Assembly: GCA_964034945.1 (NCBI GenBank)
Contig: OZ035963.1
Coordinates: forward strand, 63,145,682 to 63,209,681
DNA: 64,000 nucleotides
Direction of reading: 5' to 3'
From: Chrysopilus asiliformis
Taxonomy: Eukaryota > Arthropoda > Insecta > Diptera > Rhagionidae
The notes under the pieces are model-generated. The model was not told where the DNA came from and made no database searches. It saw only the letters and a list, made by a program, of their open reading frames with translations. The translations under genes were made by a program, and so were the position numbers. Shown here in pieces: positions 23,694 to 35,600 of this stretch (the stretch's first letter is position 1; each line of letters opens with the position of its first letter).

Positions 23694-26600
23694 CTAAAAA
23701 TATTCAGAGATAGAGTTTCTTATCGAATTAGAAAAAACTTTCACAATTAAAATCTTACCCCAAACTGCCATCGATTGTTCTTTTGGAATTTTTATTCGTG
23801 GTCGTGTTATCCCTTTCGACTTTGAATTTTATTTTGTCGCCATGAAGTTTGAATTGTTTATCGAGTTCCTTGATAAAGTCAACATCCGATTGGGGTAACG
23901 CTGTGAATTCTTCAACGGCTGATTTTGGTGTTTTTGTTGGTTTAATGGTCGCTGCTGTTGCTTTTTTTGGTGGGTTTTTGACCACTGATTTTGAGATGAC
24001 AACCTGTACGCATAAGGTTGTCGTCACCTAAAATTTAAAGTGGAGTTAAAATTTAAAAAATATTGAAAATACCTGAAAAATCACTCAAGTTCGTAGGCCT
24101 ATACTATAAAAACATTAATAAAAACGAAACGTTTTAATACGTTTTACTACGTTTTAATACGTTTTAATACGTATACGTTTTTTAAGGATATTTGAAATTA
24201 ACGAAGCAAAAGGAACAACGAATACGCTGACAAAATCACAAAACAAACTTTTAACACCCCAAAAAATTATGGGTGGAAAACCTTTCAACTGCCGTCTATC
24301 GATTTTTCCGACATTCTAGTTTTCTGTAGCATTTTTCTCTTATACGGATATATGCTGAAAATGGTAGGGGAGAAATTCTCCAGCGGGAAGATTCATCTAA
24401 TAGTATGAGAGTTGGATTAAAATTTTTGGATTAAAATGTCAGAAAAGCAAGCATTTTTCTTTATCAAATCAACCTTCTGGTTAGCTTACTTTTACCGTTT
24501 ACCTATGGTTACCCCCTTACTTTTACCGTGAATACTACTATGAAATGAAATTACGGTTTAATAAATCCAGAACTCGCAAAAAGGAGAATATTCAAAATAT
24601 ATTGTGAGCAGCAGCAAACTGATCATTACGGGTACAATTTGTTGAAAAACACTTCAAGGGGTACGAAAACGTAATTTAAGATTCAAGGGATTGCCGACTA
24701 CTAAAAAGGTTGGGAACCACTGGATTAAAGGCTAAAAAATGTGTGCAAAAATGTTGTACCCAAGTCGCCTACGTAAAACCTATGATTTTAATTTTGACGC
24801 TAATTGGCAGCGACAAACCTAAACTTTAAACCCTGATTTTACAAAACCCTCAATCAAAAAACACAACTTTTGAAACAAAAAAAAAAATTTTCCGATGAAA
24901 GGGTGATACAAACACTAATTAAGTCACTACAGCTATAATTTATTGACATAATTAACTAAAAATCTGTAAGCTGTAATTACACATTTCGCTTGTGCCAAAT
25001 TCCAATTACAAACGAGAAAAAATTGTTACGCAACTTAATTGAAACACGACAATTGCCAGCCCACTTCCACCAGATGTGACAATGGATTACAAGACATCAC
25101 TTCCCATTATCTTCATTTCCTCCATCTTCAGATCACACGATCTACCTTTAAGCCAAACGCTTGAAATTGTGGTAACAGCAAATCTGTTAACTACTACCTA
25201 CTGGCTACAACAGATGGAAATCAAGATAAATCTGAATCTCTTGTCAAAATTAGATACAGGAGAATTAAAGAAAATCTCTATAACCCGATTCACTTGACGA
25301 TCGAAAAGATTGCATAGGTTGAGATCTTCTTTTACCTGTGATGCGTGCACAGGTGTATCGATGAATGGCATTCGCGAGCTTTATTACAATTGTTTGACCA
25401 TAAGCGATGGTAATTATGTTACATACATGTACGAGGTAAGAAAAATCATTGAGGTTTGGCAAACTTCGGATCGGTCAACCAGACCGGAAGTGCAGAATTT
25501 AATTTGCGTTTTTGTTTTTGGTATCAATTCAAGTTTTTGTGGTTAGCGTGCACTTGGAGTTCACGTGAAACGGATAGAAATCTTGTAATTTACCGTTTTC
25601 ATGCTCTACCATGCTGCGTTACCCTAATTTGGTACAATTTGATTACCTGTCTAGGAAAGTCAGGTAAATTATATATCAAAGCATGGTAAGAAGCACAGAA
25701 AAAAAAACTCACTATGCTAATATTGGTCTTCAATCGTGAAACGAAAATCACGAAAAAAAAAATTCATGATTGAAGTGCAAAAATGCACGTGAGTAAAGTA
25801 GATTAAACTTTGAAAATTGAATTAAATATGCTGAAATTAGCAAAACGATTAAAACTCCTATGAATTTTGATAATGTTCGGTTAGTAGTTAATTAGCATCT
25901 TTGAAAGTGAATTTAAATGCAGCGCAAATTCAAATTAACATGGAATTTTTTGGATGCCAATGAAATTTAAAAACATAACAAAAGCTATAATTGCCAATCT
26001 GGCAATCATTGGAGACCCGTATGGTGATATTCGTATCAAAATTCGAACACTTGTACCAAAATTCCACTTTCAAGTCAAAATTTCCAATAAGATTTTTAAA
26101 TTTTTTTTCCAATCGGTTTTTGATGTCTGGGAGTTTTATGTAGAATCATATCCTAAATAACTTTTGTTCTTGGACTTTTTTGATAAGATGCACCGTTTTC
26201 GAGATATTTGCAAAAAACGTTTTCGTTCGTATGGCGGGTACCCCCCCCCCCCTAATGGTTCTTTTTTTATATATTAACGAACTTAGCCTCGCATTTTACG
26301 AAAAACGAATCTGCGTAAAATTTCAAGTTTCTAGCTCAATCCGTGCGCCCGCAATCCGCGCCACAGACGGACGCACAGACGGACGGACAGACGGACAGAC
26401 GGACGGACATGCTGAATTCAACTTTTTTTTATCCCAAGCAACCAGATAAGGCATAATGCCTTAGATTAGGGCGTGGTGTCTTAAAAAACGACCAATTTTA
26501 AGACACCACGCCCTAATCTAAGGCATTATGCCTTATCTGGTTGCTTGGGATCATTCTAAACACACTGGTGTAATTCATTTTTGTGTGTGATGACGGGATC

Positions 26601-29600
26601 TTGACGTTACAAACGGTAAGGCAAAGTTAATATACCCTTTGGCTTCACCATACGGGTATAAAAATATCAGTTGTGGTAAACAAAAAATGTTCTTCTGCAA
26701 TATTTTTGTTTTTATATTAAGTTATATTTTATTCATCGGGTTATAATGTAAATTTTGCAGAAATGTAGATTTTGTATAAGAAAGTCATGTGCTATTATCA
26801 TCAGATATTTTTAATTTTGTTTCATTTCCTTTTTTTTTCAATAGTGGTTTCGCCCCTGACCGCTTCGCGGGCCGGTTTTTGCTCACATTCCGCAATTCCG
26901 ACACATTTTCGAAGTGGTGGTTAATGGTTAAACGGTATAGGAGACCTCTGGTTAACCCAGGGTTTAAAACTCGCTCCTTGATCCTAGTATACTCAGAAAA
27001 ATGGAGGCTAACTCGACGACCTACATACGGCGTAATTGGCCTCGGGCAGGCGCGCGTTCGCCTGCATGTGGGCAAGTAAAACTGAGTTGACCTGTGGTCG
27101 GAGAAATTCTGAAATTAAGCCACCAGCAGGTGAAGTAGGGCATTGGGAGCTGCACGAGTTGACCTTAGATAGGTTAACTCTGACCGCTAGCTGGCTTACA
27201 GAAACCTCTGTAAGGTCAGAGTTAACCTGACAAAAAGTTGACCTGGACATTTCTCTGAGTGCTGCCCTGAAAGTTTCATCCAAATCAGTTCAATGGTTCC
27301 TGAGTTTTAAACGAACATACAGACAGACAGACACAGCAGCCTATTATATAATAGATTTAAGCTAATTTGAAGAATTTTATGAGTGGTCACTAAAATTTTA
27401 TCAGACTAAATTTTCACAATTACCAAATCAGACACACGGACATAACCGCAAAAATTTCGACCCAATCCAATTGATTAACAGCTGAAAAATCGCAACAGCC
27501 TCATATTTTTTTAAATATTTTGTTTCAGCTGTTGTAACAAACCGGAAAATATTTTACTATTCTGATTAAATAAATCCCATAAAAGATTACACAATTTCAT
27601 TATTTTACCACTGTGTCTGGTGCTCAGATCGGAACTTTATGTCTCATTGTGTACGCTTTAAGACTTTTAAATTTCAACTGCTGCCGATCACCAAAAGACC
27701 GAATGCCTCGTGATTTTGAAGAAAGTCGTCTTTAGAAATGAAAAGAGACACCGAGTTTTTTCTTTTTTTCTGTGAATATCTTCAAGATAAATAGATGGAG
27801 TCAACGTCAATCCAGTCTGCATTTTCCAGTTTCTGTTTCTGCTTCGTTTCCAGTAAAACAATAAAAACGGAAGTGGTTTTAAAAAAAACTTTGCCAACTT
27901 TACTGAGCGCAGCTTCGTATCATTTTTCAACAAGTGAGTAACATAAGACAAAGACCTTAAATAAAATAAAAATAAAATCAACGGTTTTATGTCTTTTACG
28001 TGAATGCATTGACTTTCTTTCATTTCCCCATCGGATCGGATAGAAAATTAAAAACCTCTTGGATTTTCACATTCATTTTGCTGTCATTTTGTATCTTTCG
28101 GTTGATTCGAGCGCGATGCTGTTTTGTCTGTCTGGAAAACACTGCGACCGATTGGCATTGAATGTGGCGGCACATCATTGATTGTCATATTCGGATCACA
28201 CAAACAGTTTCACAGCGAAATTGATAGGGTGTATTATGTATGCATGATTCAAAGCAGGTTGAATTTACAAGACGGTAGTTTATCTTCTTACAACTTCACA
28301 GGTAGGTAGTACCGAGCAAATGGTTAACAATTAAATTGCATGAAACTAATTAACAATTTCCCAAGTCACATGGCCGCCGCCGTCTATATGCAAATGTTGC
28401 ACCAGTAAATGGTCAAAAACATATAAAAAACGTCTGTTAAGTAAGAGTTTTAAGCAAATTGCGATATTGACGACAGTATCGTCTCCTCTGTCCTTTTACC
28501 GAAGTGAGAAATATGCAATTTTATGCTGCGTTCCACAAAAACACACACAAATAAAAAATCCATTCGATTGCATCCACTGAGAAAATCTATGTTTTAATTG
28601 CCTGAGATCGATTGAATTCTAAATGCGGCCATTTAACGTTTCTTGCGAATGTTTGTTTGACTACAAAAAGTGTCTGTTGCCATTTTTGTTGAATAATTCA
28701 TAAATTATGGAAATACTTGAAATCGTTTCGGTAACAATTTACTCGGTTTTCGTATTCGTATGTTGCCATAGTTTTATATTTGAACAACGTTTTGATATGA
28801 GAGGTTTTTAATGATTTGTCCGAAATGTGGATTAATTACGGCAATCATAATAAAATTTGTTGCGAATTGCAATTTATAATACCAAGAATTTAATTGAAAA
28901 CATTGTTGCTGATTTCAAGTGAATCATTTTTGTGGAATCTTTGCAAAAAGTTGTGAAAATGGTCACAGAATTTTTTTAATGATATTTGACTGTAAACCAC
29001 AAAAGATTAATTTTGTAAAAAAAATAGTAAATTTTTGGCACAGAATATGTCATAGTATTTTTTTCAAATTTGCAGTATTTTTTTTAATTTTGAGGCTTTG
29101 TTTCGTCAGGATTTAAAACAAAAAAAAAATATCTGTTGTGATCAACACAAAATTTTCCCCTGTAATATTTAGTTTCGGGAAAAAATAATTAAAAAAAATA
29201 CTTTTTCAAATATCTTGATAACCGTTAAAGATACGTAAAAACCATTAAAAGAAAAAATGTAGGAAATTTGATTTTCTATATATTTGTTTATATATAATTT
29301 TTCATAAAAGCGCATAGTTTTCAAGATATTTTCAAAAAACTTAAACTTTTTTAAATATCTTGAGAACTATTCCCAAGGAGCACAAAAGGTCGTAAAGTGG
29401 TCGTCGCGACTTTAGTTTCGAGACGGTATGATTGCGACGACCACTTTACGACCTTCTGTGCGCCTTGGGATTAGAAATACAAAAAACCGCTAAAGCTGGA
29501 AATGTAGAAAATTTTATGTCCTTTAAATTTTGTTTAATCCTTACTTCCTAAAACCGCATAGGTTTCGAGAAATTTTCAAAAAACGGTATTTTTTCAAAAG

Positions 29601-32600
29601 AATTGTATGGGAGGTACCCGTTAGGGCTGCCGTGAGAGAAAACCACGATTTTTGTAAAACTGTTTTACAAAAAAATTCAAGTCACTAGCTCAACACGTTC
29701 TCGAGTTATTTAAGGGTTTTTGCATACCCGTCGTTGCCGGGTCAAGTTTTTCCGATTTTTTTTATGGTCTATCTTGGAGCTAAACTTCAGGCCAATCGGC
29801 TCGGTATTTTCCTCGCGAAAGAGTAACATAGCGCAAAAACTAAGTTTCGAAATCACTTTACCCCCTCCCCTTACTCCCCCCACCCCTCGCGCTACTTTTC
29901 CGTATGCCTATGTTGGAACCAGAACTACCACAGACACTAATGCCAAATTTCAAGTCAATCGGTTCAGTCGTTTTTGCGTGAAAGAGGAACAGACAGACAG
30001 ACAGACAGACACTAACTCATTTTTATACATTAGTATGATATGATTTTATCAAAAAAAGAAAGGGCCTAAAAAACTAGTTCCCCAAGAAACAATTTGTAAC
30101 CGTGGTTACAAAAAAACCTTCAATTTAGGTTACACTTTATATGGTTTCCGAATAAACCCGCCAAAAACGGTTATTTTGAAACCAGCTTCTAAATATGGGT
30201 TTCTGAAACGTCAAATACGTTTCATAACCGGAATGTAACCTCAAATTGTTACTTGGGTGTCCTCATATGAAGCTGTCCAAAAAGGTCGGAGATGGTATAG
30301 TCAAGGAACAAAATCGAAAAAAGTTTTGTGTTTTTTTTTCAAATTAATTTTGTTTTACTTGTTTTGATTCTTGCTTAAAAATCAATTGGCATTTGTCAAA
30401 TTTCTATATCAAATCAGGTCAAAATTGACTTGCAAATAAACATTCGTACACAAAATATCAATTCGTAAAAACCCTAAAATATTTCCATTGCGCAATTAAA
30501 AATCAATTCTCTTCAGTTGATCGTGTAACATATTTGCAAACGATCGCAACGGAAATTATGAAACATTGCACATCAATTTGTCGTACAAGTAAACAAAACA
30601 ACCGTGAGATTTGCAAATGTCGAAAGGTCGCAAAAATCTCCAAGTGCTAGCAAAAAAACAAATCCGATTTCCCCAAACAGAATTGAGTCTTTAACACTGA
30701 TGGCTTTGGCGATCTAAGATTTGAATTAAAAACAGTTTTTAGGACCCTAGACCTCAATTGAAAAATGATCTGATTTTGATCCGACGTCACTTAATTTTTC
30801 TTTTGGTCTCTCTACAATCAAACAATTACCCTTCAGCCTTGGCAGTTTGATGGAATTAAGTTGGTTGGTCCCATCTTGATTTCTTCTTATTTTTTTTTTG
30901 CATATCTTAAGACAGTGATCTCCAGCAGCGCCACACTGTCGAGACTGCAAAATGAGTATTTGTTCCAGCGAAAATTGGAGTCTTCTAAGAAATTTTAACC
31001 CATTAAAGCCGAATGCTAGACACATGTGTTTTGTAGAGCCAATACCTTAGGCTTCGTTCACACATGCGATTGTTTCTTGAACTTTTCTGCCAATTTTTTT
31101 CACAATTTGTCCCGGGGATTTTATTTATCTATCGCTGAATAAATTCACTTAAGAAAATTCGTCAAAATTTGAATTTTTTCGGACGGTTTTAAATAAAAAA
31201 TTCGAGTTTGGGTGTGTTAGTTGTAACCGAAGTGTAGTAAGATTCACATAGCAAATTGTATTTTTAACAATTTTAAATATGGTTTTACAAAATTTGGAAT
31301 AAAATTCTACTTAATGGGTTAAAATCGTAGTAACAAATTATTTTTCTTAAATAAAGAGTCACGGAAAATGGCATTCTTTTAGGCAGTGCGAAATTTTGAA
31401 CCCAAAAACCCCAAGCGGTCTCAGCGAAAATAAATGAAGGCCTCTTGGAAACTTTTCGGTTTTGTCTTTTGTGCTGGGAAAACCATTTGTTTGGCTTAAA
31501 GTTTCTTATTCACCTGTAATTAATAGCCACAGATTGAGGTTGGGACAGATTTGGTATACCACGTATGGATAAAAGTTTTCATGAGCCCCTATAGTGTCTA
31601 CCTTAAGTGCAACTCACACGATCTTACGAAATCTATGGATTCAAAATCGAAAAAATATCAAGTGGACCAAACGCTCTTTTAGATATATTAACGAAATTCG
31701 TTCAAGTATTGGTATTATAAACTGTAATTCATATGTGATTTACCTGAAGAGATCATTTTCATCTTTGAGTGGAGAGAAATTTTCATAAAAAAATCTCACA
31801 CGAGGAATTTATGCCTTCAAACACCTAATATTTTTTATTGTAGATCCGATGATGAGTTGTTGGGTGAAGTGTTTGGCAATAATTTGACGTCTATAAAAGC
31901 CATTAATCCAAATGGGTAGAAATTATGTTAAATTTAGTGTTGAATAAACGTCTTGTATAGTGATGGGATTAATGATAATGTGGGCGTTGAACCAGGTAAT
32001 TCACGCATAACTTACGAAATCAGATCAACGCATAATTTTCGTGTTAACTACGTGTAAGAAATAAATTGTTAAATTTTTACAAAAAATATTTCAATGCTAC
32101 ACTCGTAATTGTGGTGATTTCTGTAAGTAATTTAAAATTCAATTACATTATGAAGGAAACCTTGAAATTTTTATTCAAATGATTTTTGTAGATGAATTCT
32201 TTTAAATGATTCCAATTGACTTTTTCAACAAATCTTTTTTACGTTTCGTAATTTATTTCATAAATTTTTCAAATTTTTAATATTAAAAATAAAAAGTTAA
32301 GGCAGAATTTTCAAAAAAAATCGACTTTTGTAATACTGTGCATTTCAATTTGGTTCAAAGGCTACCTTAGCGATTTTGATGCAGATTTTTCTGTTATAGA
32401 TTATTAGCTTGCATACCTGTCGTTGCCGGGTTAAGTTTTTTCAAATTTTTTTGTTTTTTTTATGGTCTATATTGGAGCTAAACTTAAGGCCAATCGGCTC
32501 GGTAATTTCCCCGCGAAAGGGTAACATAGAGGAAGAGCTAAGTTTCGAGATCACATTACCCCCTCCCCTTACTCCTCCACCAATCGGGCTACTTTTTAAT

Positions 32601-35600
32601 GGGTCTATGTTGGGGCTGGACCCCCGACGAACATCTACCACAGACACTCATGCCAAATTTAAGGCCAATCGGTTCAGTAGTTTCCCCGCGAAAGAGTAAC
32701 ATAGCGCAAAAACTACTCCCCCCACCCCTTGCGCTACTTTCCGTATGCCTATGTTGGAACCAGAACTACCACAGCTGCAAACATGACTAAACACATCAGA
32801 GCCATTGCAAGCATTCCAACATAGAATGGTTCAATGTTCTCCGTTAAGACGTTCAAAAGTTACAGGGGAACATCCTTCTTTGATAGCTAATAGCTACAAC
32901 CGAACGCATATACTGTTTCTTTTTGGGAAATCGCACAAAAATAAGCACAAAATATGATCAAAGTATTTTTATTTTTTATAATAAACTGCAATGTCTTGCG
33001 ATTTGTAACAAAAAAAAACCTTACAAAACCATGAAATTATATTAAACGAGCGATAAATTCACCTGAATTACCTCACATGAACGAATTAATTACTGCCCCA
33101 TAAAATTTCCATATAAAAGAATTTCATTTTTGTATTTTTATTAAAGTCATATGAATTTAATTTGCAAAATTTCATTTGCTTGCTTGTTTGTTTTCGAAAT
33201 GCACGAATTTATTGCACGAGATTAATTAAGGCAACCTTGACCTATGTAGGGGGAGAGAAGTGCGAAATTTTTGGCGATTTATAATTAAAAACTCTAGAAG
33301 ATTTATTTATTACATTTTTTCAGATATTTATAATTTCTTATAGTTTTTTAGGTTCCAAAATGATTGAATTTCGATTTTTTTTAAATTAAGATTTTTAGAA
33401 AAATTTTGATTAAGAAAAAACAAAATTGTTTTAAAAACACATAAATCATTATTTGCTTAACCAAAACGAAGGAGGGACACCAAATTAAATAATGTCTGAA
33501 TAATGTCTGAAATTTAGAGCAAAAAAAAGTGGATTTATTTGCACAAGGAAATACTTTTGGTCATTGTTTCTTGTGATAAGTTGCGGTTTCTTGTAAATCT
33601 CTTGGACAGCACTTTGGCTAAACTAACAGAACGTATAATAATTTTGCTTTACTCTTTCGGCAAAGAAGTTAAAAAAAACAGACTTTACTATGATTTTAAA
33701 CTCATGGGAGTCGAAATCATGTAACATAATGGACACTTAATTTGGCTACCCATAAATTTTATTCAAATGCGGTGAACTAAAAGTGGTCTCTTATTTCATT
33801 AGTGTAGCATAAAAAATGCAAACGCAAGACATAATAATTTAGTGCTAAATAAATTAATTCTAAAGACGTAACAATCAAAGAAGGACTCTGCACTTTCAAG
33901 GAAATTCTGTTACATTAATGAATTTTTATTTAGCAAATCACTGTGAGATTATATTAAACTTTACATTCGTATTTTGAATTTTTATGAAAAAATTTTGTGT
34001 TTAGGGAATTTGTTTGCCTGTCAAATCTCTGAAATCCACAAAAATATCTGAAATCTACAAACATTTTGTCGTCAAATTAATTTATGAGTGCTTTTTAGAT
34101 TTTTTTCCATTAAAACCAAATCATTGCGAAATTTAATCAACAAAATGTGTTTCCATTTAGTTCTGCCTTCATTGAGAATCTACTTTTCACATGCAACTTT
34201 GATCGTTCAAAAATTGTTTGTGTGTTTTTAAAATGATAATAATTTCAAATGAGAACAAATCGGCAATTAAAATTGCATCTCATTACGTGCACACAAGACT
34301 TTGTATATCTATAGTGTTTCATTTGTAATCAAAAGTCAAAAATCAAAAGCCTTGGCATTTTTCTGGATAAATAAATAAATATTATATACTTTTTAGTTAA
34401 TTAACAAACAGGTAAAATGATATATTTGTAATCTTAGTTAAATCTTTAACCGCATGCTCGAATTAACTCGAGCAGATACAATTACGTAAGAATTCGTGGT
34501 ATTCCTGGATTGTTTACTCTAATTTTTACCCCTTACCACTAAAAATATATATTTTTATGGAGATTTTGAAAACCTCTGGAGGAATACTCAGTTGTTCTGA
34601 AAACGAAAGCCACTTTAACCTAGCCCAGGATAACTAAAGTAGCCGCTACTGACCCCAGGCATTGATTTGAAACTTTTGCAGTCGATTTAAAATTTTTGGG
34701 AATCCATGGAAATTTTTAAGGAAAAACATAACAAAAGCTATAATTGCCAATCTGGCAATAATTGAAAACCCGTATGGTGATTTAATTGAACGGCGTATCA
34801 AAATTTCATTTGAATTCAAATTTTCCAATAAGATTTTTTTAAAACTTGTTCCAATCGGATTTTGATGTATGGGAGATATATGTAGAATAATATTCTAAAT
34901 AACTTTTGTTCTTGCACTTTTTTGATAACATGTACCGTTTTTGAGATATTCGCAAAAAACGTTTTCGTAATGGTCCAGACGGACAGACAGACGGACAGAC
35001 AGACGGACAGACGGACGGACGGACATGCTAAATTCAACTTTTTTCATCATTCTAAACACATTGGTGTAATTGATTTTTTTGTGTGATGACGGGATCTTGC
35101 CGTTACAAACGGTAAGGCAAAGTTAATATACCCTTTGGTTTCACCATACGGGTATAATAAAAAATTATTGGTGGTTGATTTGACATTTTTGAGGTCAATT
35201 TGGAAATTTTGGAGTCGATTTGAAAGTTTTGGGGCCAATTTGAAACTTTTGGAGTCGATTTAAAATTTTTGGGAGTCCATGGAAATTTTTAAGGTAAATA
35301 AAAAATTTTTGATGGTTGATTTGACATTTTTGAGGTCAATTTGGAAATTTTGGAGTCGATTTAAAAGTTTTGGGGCCAATTTGAAACTTTTGCAGTCGAT
35401 TTAAAATTTTTGGGAGTCCATGGAAATTTTTAAGGTAAATAAAAAATTGTTGGTGGTTGATTTGACATTTTTGAGGTCAATTCGGAAATTTCGGAGTCGA
35501 TTTGAAAATTTTGGGGCCAATTTGAAACTTTTGGAGTCGATTTAAAACTTTTGGAGTCCATTAGAAATTTATGAGGTCGATTTAAAAATTTAAAGGTCAG

